From IMG/VR virus record IMGVR_UViG_3300036983_000096, positions 1 to 46,502 of that record: DNA of 46,502 bases; one strand, written 5' to 3'. Shown here piece by piece: positions 34,293-41,341 of the stretch. The notes beneath the pieces are model-generated. The model saw only the letters and a program-made list of their open reading frames with translations. It was not told the origin of the DNA and did no database searches. Numbering within the stretch: position 1 is the first letter of the stretch; every line of letters begins with the position of its first letter. The translations under genes were made by a program, and so were the position numbers. The DNA comes from a virus.

Positions 34293-34748
34293 CTAACGAT
34301 GAAGTTTAATAGATCGCCTCAATTTGTTACCAATTGAGAGTTCCCATATGCCGTGTGCACCACCAATAACACATCCGGTTATCCCCCGGGTGTAGGCTTT
34401 TTTCCACCCGCGATCATCATTTGATGCTGCAATAAGTACCGATATCGCACCAATACCGGCTGCAGCGACATAAAAACCTCCCCAAAACGAGTGGTAATTG
34501 CTTAAATCAAGCAAGGCGTTCGGTACAGCATTTTGCTCGGTTTGATTTCGCTTCAAGGCCCAATCATAATCAAAGCATTGATTCGCCCCTTTTGTGTCTA
34601 TACGACTGTTGTTCAGTTGTCATGTCGTCGAAGGGAATGAAACTTTTAGTTTCAGGTATGTTGTATCATCAAAGGGGGAAGCGGCCTGTGCCGATGCTAA
34701 CCCCGTAAGGAATGCTACCAGTAAAATGAAGTGCGCTTTGTTATTCAC
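34293..34748 (-). pseudogene. signal-peptide membrane ORF split by an in-frame TGA
   Basis: From GTG 34748 the frame is open to 34293 except for one TGA at 34620-34622. Before it lies a 42-residue part with a signal peptide. After it the same frame continues with Q-L-N-N-S and an 87-residue end with a hydrophobic segment (FWGGFYVAAAGIGAISVLIA) and a C-terminal basic helix. The downstream piece has only a TTG (34556) and no ribosome-binding site. Either a nonsense mutation or UGA readthrough (UGA followed by C) would explain this. TGA is an ordinary stop in other genes here. Confidence 0.55.
34620..34748 (-). CDS. short secreted protein, upstream part of the split ORF
   Basis: This 42-residue product starts at GTG 34748, inside the end of the lipoprotein gene (TGTGAATAA overlap). 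Residues 1-22 are a signal peptide (KAHFILLVAFLTGLASAQA, cut after AQA), leaving about 20 residues. It may be a truncated form of a longer membrane protein (34293-34748). It is probably expressed with the lipoprotein in the lysogen. Confidence 0.5.
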   Translation of the reverse strand: MNNKAHFILLVAFLTGLASAQAASPFDDTTYLKLKVSFPSTT

Positions 34749-34908
34749 ATTTCCAATCCTTGACCCCTCCATGATGAGAGCAGGCACCACTGCCTGTTGC
34801 TGTACTCTCTGATCCGTCGTTGCAAGTTGCTCCCGTTCTGGTGCATGGCGCAAGAGAAGCACATGACATCATCAGAAAAAGAAAGGCTATCAAAGTGAGT
34901 TTGAACAT
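34741..34908 (-). CDS. small lipoprotein, DUF3761-like
   Basis: This 55-residue protein has a short signal sequence with lipobox LMMSC (lipidated Cys16). A Cys-rich end follows, with CNDGS and ACSHHGGVKDW, which resembles the DUF3761 pattern. I prefer ATG 34908 over an in-frame ATG at 34938, which would place the hydrophobic segment far inside. It lies downstream of the repressor terminator on the same strand. Phage lipoproteins of this size often act in superinfection exclusion; here that is inference. Confidence 0.7.
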   Translation of the reverse strand: MFKLTLIAFLFLMMSCASLAPCTRTGATCNDGSESTATGSGACSHHGGVKDWKCE

Positions 34909-34924
34909 AAAGTGTCCCAAAGGT

Positions 34925-34949
34925 AAAAAACGGAACAAGGTGTTCCGTT
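34925..34949 (-). terminator. rho-independent terminator downstream of the repressor
   Basis: The stem AACGGAAC (34929-34936) pairs with GTTCCGTT (34942-34949) over a 5-nt loop, followed on the minus strand by six T residues. It separates the repressor gene from the lipoprotein gene, which then needs its own promoter or read-through. Confidence 0.8.
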
Positions 34950-35012
34950 TGTATCAAAATACTACGTAATGTAAAGAATTATGAAAACACGTCGCATATT
35001 AAAAGCCAATCA

Positions 35013-35507
35013 TCATCGTTGGGACGCGCGCTCGACACCCGTCGTTTTTTTGTTATTACGGATATCGTTTAGCGCGCGCGATGGTTTTTCTTGTTGCGAT
35101 GTAGATAGGGCAATGTTCTCGATCTTATCCAATGATAGTACTAGCCTGCCAAAATATTTATCAACAATTTCGCGGTAAATACGTGCTTCGGCTTTAGCGT
35201 TGATCAATTCGCGTTCAAGATCAGTCAGGTGCGTTGGATTCGTTTCATTGGGAGTGTGTTCAGCCTGGGGCGACCTAACAACATTTGTTGTTGATTGTAG
35301 TAAATCGTTAACAGATCCACTCACAAAAGAATTCCAATCGAAACCGAAAGCTTTAATAATCCTGTTTACATGTTCGATCGGTACTCGTGTTCCTTTTTCG
35401 TAATTATGCACATTTTGCTGCTTTGAGCCTATTTTTTTGGCAAACTCAGCCTCTGAGAGATTCATTCTCTCCCGTAATTCCCGAAGCTTTGTAGAGATGT
35501 TTTGCAT
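35013..35507 (-). CDS. phage repressor, HTH_3 (cI/Cro-like)
   Basis: This 164-residue protein has an N-terminal HTH_3 domain at residues ~7-60 (LSEAEFAKKIGSKQQNVHNYEKG). The C-terminal ~80 residues are helical and charged and are probably for dimerisation; no LexA-like Ser/Lys protease is seen. It is divergent from the early genes. Operators TAACAA-N6-TTGTTA lie between them, one of them starting 3 bp upstream of its ATG, so it should repress both directions. A LexA-type cleavage induction is not supported, so induction may use another signal. Confidence 0.88.
   Translation of the reverse strand: MQNISTKLRELRERMNLSEAEFAKKIGSKQQNVHNYEKGTRVPIEHVNRIIKAFGFDWNSFVSGSVNDLLQSTTNVVRSPQAEHTPNETNPTHLTDLERELINAKAEARIYREIVDKYFGRLVLSLDKIENIALSTSQQEKPSRALNDIRNNKKTTGVERASQR
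35276..35293. promoter_or_regulatory. possible third repressor operator inside the repressor gene
   Basis: TAACAA-CATTTG-TTGTTG matches the operator pattern TAACAA-N6-TTGTTA except for the last base. It lies inside the repressor coding sequence, about 215 bp from its start. Looping or chance are both possible. Confidence 0.35.
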
Positions 35508-35509
35508 AA

Positions 35510-35527
35510 TAACAAAAATATTTGTTA
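35510..35527. promoter_or_regulatory. repressor operator 1
   Basis: TAACAA-AAATAT-TTGTTA, an 18-bp site with perfect 6-bp arms. It begins 3 bp before the repressor ATG, so it can block the repressor's own promoter or leader. Confidence 0.75.
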
Positions 35528-35534
35528 CGAACCC

Positions 35535-35563
35535 TTGACTTTAACAACGTTTATTGTTAATTT
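35535..35563 (+). promoter_or_regulatory. early rightward promoter with repressor operator 2
   Basis: TTGACT (35535-35540), a 17-bp spacer and TAATTT (35558-35563) form a plausible sigma70 promoter. Operator TAACAA-CGTTTA-TTGTTA (35542-35559) fills the spacer and touches the -10, so repressor binding should exclude RNA polymerase. The distance between operator centres is 32 bp, about three helical turns. Confidence 0.78.
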
Positions 35564-35642
35564 AGTGAGTGTGTGAGGAAGACATGGTCTAAGTATACAA
35601 GAAATATACCAGAAAATCAATAACACCTTTTAAGGAGCAATT

Positions 35643-35783
35643 ATGAAAGAAGTTCGGGTCACAGTAGAGGATGAGGTATTTGAAAGAAAAAAAAAGACAG
35701 ATTACACCTGGTCTGAGTTGTTGATTTTGGGAATTGAAACTGCAGAAAGTAGAAAGTTGGCACCGAGTACCACTACCAAATAA
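35643..35783 (+). CDS. ribbon-helix-helix-like early regulator (46 aa)
   Basis: This 46-residue protein starts at ATG 35643 with AAGGAG about 6 nt upstream. An N-terminal strand (VRVTVEDEVF) and helices around YTWSELLILGIE fit a small RHH/CopG-like protein. It is the first gene from the early promoter and lies opposite the repressor, the place of Cro. A Cro-like role is inferred. Confidence 0.65.
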   Translation: MKEVRVTVEDEVFERKKKTDYTWSELLILGIETAESRKLAPSTTTK

Positions 35784-35795
35784 ACGAGGTAATTC

Positions 35796-36152
35796 GTGGA
35801 ACAGGTTACATTAATAAATATGAAAGATGCCTACAGCCGATTAAGAAAATTTAATATCGTCTACAGGGGTTCATGGTCTAAGTGCTCGGATGCGATTTGC
35901 CTATTTTGCGGTGGGCTTGTGCGGAATGGCATTTGTCAAAACGAGGTATGCGGTACTGCTGTTGTTTGTTGTTCGTGTGGGAAAGTAAAATACCCAGATG
36001 GTAGTTATAAAGCGAGTGGTATCACGCCCAAAAAAGTAAGCCATAGCGTATGCATCGGATGTATTAAGGAGATCTATCCACCAACACAAGTAAAAATGTT
36101 CCTTTCAAAGATGATAGCAAGGAAAATTATAAAGGAGCTTACCAATGGTTGA
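35796..36152 (+). CDS. Cys-rich zinc-binding protein (118 aa)
   Basis: This 118-residue protein has two pairs of CxxC (CLFC near residue 35, CCSC near 59) and two further pairs nearby, a likely double zinc ribbon, and a basic C-terminus. It is the second early gene, 12 bp after the RHH gene, and overlaps the next by 8 bp. A DNA- or RNA-binding role is plausible. No family is named. Confidence 0.7.
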   Translation: MEQVTLINMKDAYSRLRKFNIVYRGSWSKCSDAICLFCGGLVRNGICQNEVCGTAVVCCSCGKVKYPDGSYKASGITPKKVSHSVCIGCIKEIYPPTQVKMFLSKMIARKIIKELTNG

Positions 36153-36624
36153 AATTTTCGAACTTCCCCAGTACCCGCTACCGTTCCCGCGAAAGTTTAT
36201 AGGCCATTTTGCAAGCCCTGTGCTTGCTATGATAAAAATGAAATGGACGAAGGAAGAGATGCAGTCAGCGCTCAATGGTGCAATAGACCGGGATGATGAT
36301 ACAAAGAATGTAGGATCGGGAATAGTTCGTGATCGATACATCCTTGAATTCACACCGGAATGGTTAAACAAGCTGGCCTGTGATGAATTAATATCAAATT
36401 ACCCGGAGGGTATGAGCTTTGACGACATGGCTGTCATTTTAGATGTAACCCAAAGTGCGATAGAAAAAACTTTGGACCGAGCGAAAAAACGATTAAGAGA
36501 CTCAGGGCAGTTCCTTAGGCTTGTGCGACTTGTCAGTTTACTCAGGGAACTGCACTACCACGGTGGTAGTAGTGGTCTTGATAAAGAATTCAAGGTGAGT
36601 ACAAAAATAACGATTGTAAATTGA
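36145..36624 (+). CDS. HTH protein with sigma-70 region 4-like domain
   Basis: This 159-residue protein has an HTH at residues ~90-120 (MSFDDMAVILDVTQSAIEKTLDRAKKRL), the pattern of sigma factor region 4. The first 80 residues are not recognised. It is the last gene of the first early segment and converges on the primase gene with an 8-bp gap. It may be an early or late regulator; a full sigma factor lacks evidence because region 2 is absent. Confidence 0.7.
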   Translation: MVEIFELPQYPLPFPRKFIGHFASPVLAMIKMKWTKEEMQSALNGAIDRDDDTKNVGSGIVRDRYILEFTPEWLNKLACDELISNYPEGMSFDDMAVILDVTQSAIEKTLDRAKKRLRDSGQFLRLVRLVSLLRELHYHGGSSGLDKEFKVSTKITIVN

Positions 36625-36632
36625 TCACCAGG

Positions 36633-39341
36633 CTAATCCTCCCCCTCGTAAATAGTCGACCAGGGAATGCCCGTTGCCCTGGTCGACGCTCCAAAAAAAC
36701 GAACACAATTCTTCCCTTCAGCTCCCGGTAATCTACGCAACAATCGGCCCCAAGTCTGGGACCATGTCGTCTTTTCGAGGATGCGCTTTATACCCGTGTG
36801 ACTGTCGCTGATCCACACCAACCATCCCTTATCTTTATCTTCAGTAATCCGGATACCGAGTCTTTTCAAGGTTTCTTTGTACAGTACATCGGTTTCATCC
36901 TCATATGCAGCAGCTACCCCTGTCAACTTAGTGAGTACAGCCAGCATTTCGCTGATGCTTTTGTGTCCTCTGTCCTTTGGTAATAAGACCGTGTGTTGTA
37001 GGATTGCATCGAGACAGTTGCGTTCGTCCAATACACCCGGATCTTGCATCTGGCTTGGTTCGAAGTCCTTTATGAAATCATTCAAAGAACTCTCATCCAC
37101 TAAAGCGTTCGACATAAGTCCCCAGGTGCCTGCCAATAGTGTGCCGATCTGATCTCCCGAACGACGATTACCAAGCTTTTCGGAAACCGCTCTTGCAAAG
37201 ATTAAACAGTTTTCTTTCAAGACCGGAACCTGCTTTATTGCCCGGGCTCGTAGTGCAGCACACCATTCCGGAGTCATGGTTGTGGCTATCTTTTTGTTGA
37301 GGCCGGCGAAAAGAACCTCTCGCTCGTGGATATTTAACCATGTTGGTACCTGTAACGTTGCAACAACAACTCTTGTTTCGTCTGCATGCTGTGGCATATT
37401 GACAGTTATGCTGCTCAAGCAAAATACAGAACGTATATCATACTCTTGAGCCCGGCCGTACTTTGATCCTTTTGTTATTTTGGCATCAGTCTGGCTCGAT
37501 GACTGGCGCATGAGCTCCAGCACATCCTCCATATCCCGTTCACTCTCATCGAAAAGGACCGGAAGCGCATCACTTGCTAATTTTTGTCTGATCCCGGCAG
37601 CTGTTGATTTCGACTGGAAAAAGGCACGAAACGGACCAAGGGTGGGTGCAATTATGTTTTGTAGTACCGTTGTCTTCCCTGATCCCGATGATCCCGTGAC
37701 CCAAATGTGTGGACGCCAGGATAGTGCTCCGCAAATTGTCGCGATGAAACACCAGCCGGCAACGTAGAGTGAGTGTATTGGATTTTCCCAATGTAAGCAC
37801 TGCATTATTTCAATCAGCTTTTTTGATTCGTCATCCGGTAAAGGTACTGTTTGAATGTCCCGAATAGCCCGACCGGACTCATACACGAACTGACTATCGA
37901 TATCGGCAATGTTGGACCGGTCGCCATCAACCATAAGGTGGTCACCAAGATGCATTATCACGCGACCCCTATCCCACCAGGCCCCACGCCCCCGACACAA
38001 CGTTGGATCATACACCGATCGCTCTTCGTTGCCCCGAAGAACAGCATCAACACCACGTTGCCAATCCGGGAACCCCTTCTTGCCTGGGAACTTTGACCAC
38101 CACCAACTGAGTGGTGCTAACGTCAACAGCGCATTTGCCGTGTGCCCCTCGCCCTTGATGCCTTTAATTTGGCCAGTAGCATGAGGTAAATAATAGTAGT
38201 ATTCTCGGTCATACCCCAGGCATTTGAACGGGGCATCTTTAAGAGGGTTTTCTGCCAAAAAGTAGTCAGCATCTGGGGGGGCAATCGAGTTTTTACTTAT
38301 AAACTCCTGGACATCCTGCAGGGTCCACTTATCAGTGTTAATGGCGTCCCAGCAATCCCATCCGTCGGGTTTATTATCAGCCGTATCGACAATCTTAATC
38401 GTTTTTACCTTTTTGCCCACAATATCAGCGATAGTCAAAGCAGCCTGAAATCCTGGCTGGTCGAGCTTTCGCATTACTTCGCCAGCGTTAGGGTGCTTTT
38501 CATCATAAACTTTCTTGTCGGAGTCTGGCCAGTATGTAAAAACCCTGCCGTTCAGTGGCTTCCAGTTAGTTTTGCGTACGGCTTTACATCCACCCGGCCA
38601 AGTGATAACAACTATAGGGATCTTGTGATTATCAAATAGCAGCTGCAGCGCATCAGCACACTTTTCTCCTTCAACTCCAATCACGTCATAATCTGGGAAC
38701 TGATATAGCCGGCCAAGATTATAGAGCGGTCGCGGATCCGGAAAGGAAAGGAATTTCCATTCTCTTTTACCGGCACTGTTTTTCCAGTACGCCAGTGGAA
38801 CAACTTCCTTTCCACCGTGCGGTTTCTCATATCTGCACGCATACCCGATAGTTTTACCATGCTCATCTGTATATGCCCAATACTGACCAATTTTATATGA
38901 GACCCAGACTTTATTCTCAAGTCGATTGAAGCTTTCTGGTTTCGGAGGTGCATCGTCTGGAATGGGGTAGACTATTGTCCAATCAGATTTCTTTTTAAAC
39001 GGAAGTTGTGAGGGTGTTGATGCGGCCTGAGGAGCAAATGGCGTCTTGTCATCCATAGGGATGTTTAATTGCCGGGCTAACTCTTTCGCGGCCTCACCCT
39101 GCCGGATACCGTTTATATATGCATAAAGCGATATCGGATCATTCCCCTTATCGTTTGTTGCAAAATCCATCCAAACGCACGATTGCAAGTTTATTTTAAA
39201 TGATCCGGCTTCTTTATCCGATCGCGTGGGGTTTAGTGCTACATAATCAGCACCCTCAATCCGCCCCCCTGGTAACCAGTTATTCAACAGTGTCTGTAAA
39301 TTAAAAAGCGCTGCCTCATTGATTTTATCAAAGTTTATCAT
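36633..39341 (-). CDS. primase-helicase with TOPRIM and DUF927-like ATPase
   Basis: This 902-residue replication protein has an N-terminal primase-like part (residues ~1-100), a TOPRIM motif near residue 220 (DVIGVEGEKCADAL), and a DUF927-like helicase with Walker A VTGSSGSGKTTVL near 550 and arginine-rich motifs behind it. It resembles phage and plasmid primase-helicases. It lies alone on the minus strand between two plus-strand early segments. No strong Shine-Dalgarno precedes ATG 39341. It is the main replication protein, and the origin may be the iteron region at 33.8-34.1 kb. Confidence 0.85.
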   Translation of the reverse strand: MINFDKINEAALFNLQTLLNNWLPGGRIEGADYVALNPTRSDKEAGSFKINLQSCVWMDFATNDKGNDPISLYAYINGIRQGEAAKELARQLNIPMDDKTPFAPQAASTPSQLPFKKKSDWTIVYPIPDDAPPKPESFNRLENKVWVSYKIGQYWAYTDEHGKTIGYACRYEKPHGGKEVVPLAYWKNSAGKREWKFLSFPDPRPLYNLGRLYQFPDYDVIGVEGEKCADALQLLFDNHKIPIVVITWPGGCKAVRKTNWKPLNGRVFTYWPDSDKKVYDEKHPNAGEVMRKLDQPGFQAALTIADIVGKKVKTIKIVDTADNKPDGWDCWDAINTDKWTLQDVQEFISKNSIAPPDADYFLAENPLKDAPFKCLGYDREYYYYLPHATGQIKGIKGEGHTANALLTLAPLSWWWSKFPGKKGFPDWQRGVDAVLRGNEERSVYDPTLCRGRGAWWDRGRVIMHLGDHLMVDGDRSNIADIDSQFVYESGRAIRDIQTVPLPDDESKKLIEIMQCLHWENPIHSLYVAGWCFIATICGALSWRPHIWVTGSSGSGKTTVLQNIIAPTLGPFRAFFQSKSTAAGIRQKLASDALPVLFDESERDMEDVLELMRQSSSQTDAKITKGSKYGRAQEYDIRSVFCLSSITVNMPQHADETRVVVATLQVPTWLNIHEREVLFAGLNKKIATTMTPEWCAALRARAIKQVPVLKENCLIFARAVSEKLGNRRSGDQIGTLLAGTWGLMSNALVDESSLNDFIKDFEPSQMQDPGVLDERNCLDAILQHTVLLPKDRGHKSISEMLAVLTKLTGVAAAYEDETDVLYKETLKRLGIRITEDKDKGWLVWISDSHTGIKRILEKTTWSQTWGRLLRRLPGAEGKNCVRFFGASTRATGIPWSTIYEGED

Positions 39342-39407
39342 GATTGCTTTTTTGTTATTGTTGAGGAAAGTGGCTTATAGCCCCAATATAAACAGTTGTA
39401 TTTCAAA

Positions 39408-39457
39408 TCAGGGACATGGAACGAAAACAAAAAAAACTTCACTTCGATTGTCCCTGA
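39408..39457. repeat. inverted CAGGGACA repeats in the divergent primase region
   Basis: TCAGGGACA (39408-39416) and TGTCCCTGA (39449-39457) form an inverted pair of 9 bp each across 32 nt. The same CAGGGACA occurs at 33791-33798 next to the iterons. They may be operators of a regulator. A 14-bp palindrome GTCAATTTATTGAC also lies at 39529-39542 in front of the next plus-strand gene. Confidence 0.45.
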
Positions 39458-39557
39458 AAATCGAATCTTGATATTATCTTGGTTTTGTAATCGACGCGCA
39501 ATCTCAGAATAAAACCGGATTATACACTGTCAATTTATTGACCCACGGGGGTGTTTT

Positions 39558-39689
39558 GTGCCAAAAATTTTAATAGAAATAGAGATCGAGCTACCGAATC
39601 GAATCTCGGACACTGAAGAGATGAAGCGCCTATTTGCTGATATTGAACGGGAAACCAAGGACAGTGCCCGGGAGTTGAGTCATGAATAA
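39558..39689 (+). CDS. small hypothetical protein (43 aa)
   Basis: This 43-residue ORF starts at GTG 39558 behind GGGGGTG, and its stop overlaps the start of the next gene by 8 bp. It is charged and helical, with strand-like EIEIEL at its start. It opens the second plus-strand early segment. The function is unknown. Confidence 0.55.
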   Translation: MPKILIEIEIELPNRISDTEEMKRLFADIERETKDSARELSHE

Positions 39690-39900
39690 AACCGGTGAGG
39701 GTGAGATTCTGCTTTTCGATTGCGAGTTGTATACGCGATGGCATGAAAAAGTATCATTGCGCACGATTAAGCGTTGGCGAGCGGAAGGCAAAGGGCCTGC
39801 ATTTTTCAAGCTTGAGGGCAGGGTTGTTTATCAGCTGTCAAAAATAGTCGAGTATGAACGGGCTCAACAACAAAAAAGCGATTTGCTGGGAAAGGGATAA
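39682..39900 (+). CDS. excisionase-like HTH protein (HTH_17 type)
   Basis: This 72-residue protein has a MerR/HTH_17-like winged helix (residues ~15-55, VSLRTIKRWRAEGKGPAFFKL). That family includes excisionases and small phage regulators. It is coupled to the previous gene by overlap and is followed by the kinase gene one base later. An excisionase is possible although it lies far from attP (about 11.3 kb around a circular map). Confidence 0.72.
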   Translation: MNKTGEGEILLFDCELYTRWHEKVSLRTIKRWRAEGKGPAFFKLEGRVVYQLSKIVEYERAQQQKSDLLGKG

Positions 39901-39901
39901 A

Positions 39902-40402
39902 ATGAACACGATTCGAATCTGTATCGGCTTCCCGGGATCGGGTAAAACAACCTGGGCAAAACAATATATCGAAAAGCATCGGCCCCAAAACAAAACAGCA
40001 ATCGTTTCTCCCGATGCGTTCCGGGAAATGATAAATGGAAAATACCTTTTCGACGACAGTCAAGAAGCCCTCATCTTAAGAATGACACTTGACTGCACCA
40101 GATTGATTCTCACGAACGGCCTCGATGTAATTATTGACGAAAGCAACTACATACTTACTGCAAAATCACGGGCGCAACTCATGAAAGATATTCGACGATA
40201 CGAATGCGTGCTTGGCAAGTTAAGAGTCGGTGCAGTACTCTTCGATGCACCAGTATGGACCAGTATTGATAGGCGCATTATGTTCCCCCACGGAAAGTAC
40301 GATGCAAATCACTGGACAACCGTCATCCTCAATATGGCATCAGTATTTGAACCGGTTACAGATACTGAATCATTTGATTTTTTCGAGAGGGCCTATGAGT
40401 AG
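39902..40402 (+). CDS. P-loop kinase, polynucleotide kinase-like
   Basis: This 166-residue protein has Walker A GFPGSGKTTWAK near residues 8-19 and DVIIDESNY near 79-87, typical of the polynucleotide/zeta-toxin-like kinase fold (AAA_33). ATG 39902 is one base after the upstream stop. The second half resembles the lid of nucleotide kinases. It may repair nucleic-acid ends broken by host defences, as T4 Pnk does, but the phosphatase part is absent. Confidence 0.82.
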   Translation: MNTIRICIGFPGSGKTTWAKQYIEKHRPQNKTAIVSPDAFREMINGKYLFDDSQEALILRMTLDCTRLILTNGLDVIIDESNYILTAKSRAQLMKDIRRYECVLGKLRVGAVLFDAPVWTSIDRRIMFPHGKYDANHWTTVILNMASVFEPVTDTESFDFFERAYE

Positions 40403-40895
40403 TCAAATAGAGAATCCGGACCTAACAAAGTACGCGCACGGTGAAAATGGTGCATGGATATTCCTCCCGAGGCAATGTCCAGATTGTAAAAAAATCTTTA
40501 CCCCTGATAACGATGATCAGGAGAAATGTGAGGAGTGCATGAGTAATAAACCTGTTGACAAAATGACCGAAGTGGAATTAAAAATTAACCGTCTCAAAGG
40601 TCGGCTTGGTTACTACCGAAAGACTGGTGACTCGGAAAAGGTTGCGCAACTTGAAAATGAGATAAGGGTTTTGCTGGGTGAACCTGTGGTTCCAGCACCA
40701 CCTCTTGTCCCTGTTGCTACAACCATAACCGTTTCTCAGAGGTCCAATACTCCGCGTGACATTATTCAGTCATTACAAACATCCGCCCGGGCTGCAATGG
40801 TAGGCTTCTCTGCCGATCAAATTGTGATCTCGCAGGAGAAAATAGTAATCACTGGTCGAAACTTCAACATCGATATAGGAATAATTAACAAATGA
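40395..40895 (+). CDS. hypothetical protein with zinc ribbon
   Basis: This 166-residue protein starts at ATG 40395 with an 8-bp overlap with the kinase gene. It has CPDC and CEEC pairs near residues 28-48 (a zinc ribbon), a helical middle (Lys/Arg/Glu), a Pro/Val linker and a C-terminal beta segment. It overlaps the next gene by 4 bp. The function is unknown. Confidence 0.68.
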   Translation: MSSQIENPDLTKYAHGENGAWIFLPRQCPDCKKIFTPDNDDQEKCEECMSNKPVDKMTEVELKINRLKGRLGYYRKTGDSEKVAQLENEIRVLLGEPVVPAPPLVPVATTITVSQRSNTPRDIIQSLQTSARAAMVGFSADQIVISQEKIVITGRNFNIDIGIINK

Positions 40896-41308
40896 AATTA
40901 AACATATATATAGCCAGTAGCTGGAAAAACCAGCATGCCGTCGAGATGCTCACTGATTTGCTCCGAAAAAGAGGTCACTCGGTGCACTCGTTCGTTGAAA
41001 ATGCTCAAACCGGTGAAGGAAAAGTATCTACCGAAATCGATCTTGACAAGTGGATCGAATCCGAGGAAGGTCGGCAAAAGTTTCTATATGACACAAGCTG
41101 CGCAATGACCGATGACCTGGTGATTTATATCGGGCCAAGTGGCACCGATGCATGGGCGGAGGTCGGTGCCGCTTTCGCCTCGGGTACTACTATTATCGGC
41201 CTTTGGGCAAAAGGAGAACCGGCAGGTTTAATGCGTCGGATGGTTACCAAATGGTTCAATAACTATTTCGACATGTGTAAATATATTGATCCTCTTATTA
41301 CCGTTTAA
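40892..41308 (+). CDS. nucleoside 2-deoxyribosyltransferase-like protein
   Basis: This 138-residue protein has the N-terminal strand NIYIASSWKN and the segment DDLVIYIGPSGTDAWAEVGAAFASGTTIIGL typical of the nucleoside deoxyribosyltransferase superfamily, in which the Glu in the AWAEVGAA motif is the usual nucleophile. It may act on nucleosides or their derivatives (related folds occur in SLOG/MazG-linked nucleotide enzymes). It could modify phage DNA precursors or counter nucleotide-based defence; both are inference. Confidence 0.75.
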   Translation: MKLNIYIASSWKNQHAVEMLTDLLRKRGHSVHSFVENAQTGEGKVSTEIDLDKWIESEEGRQKFLYDTSCAMTDDLVIYIGPSGTDAWAEVGAAFASGTTIIGLWAKGEPAGLMRRMVTKWFNNYFDMCKYIDPLITV

Positions 41309-41341
41309 CATAATCACCATTACTTTTACCAGGGAGCCTTT

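Noticed and set aside
34293-34748. Alternative genetic code (TGA as a sense codon) in this phage
   Set aside because: Many other genes end in TGA at overlaps with the next start, so TGA works as a stop here.
35508-35560. Leftward repressor promoter
   Set aside because: Possible TTAAAG and ATATTT boxes are weak, and I could not choose among several pairs, so none is listed as a feature.
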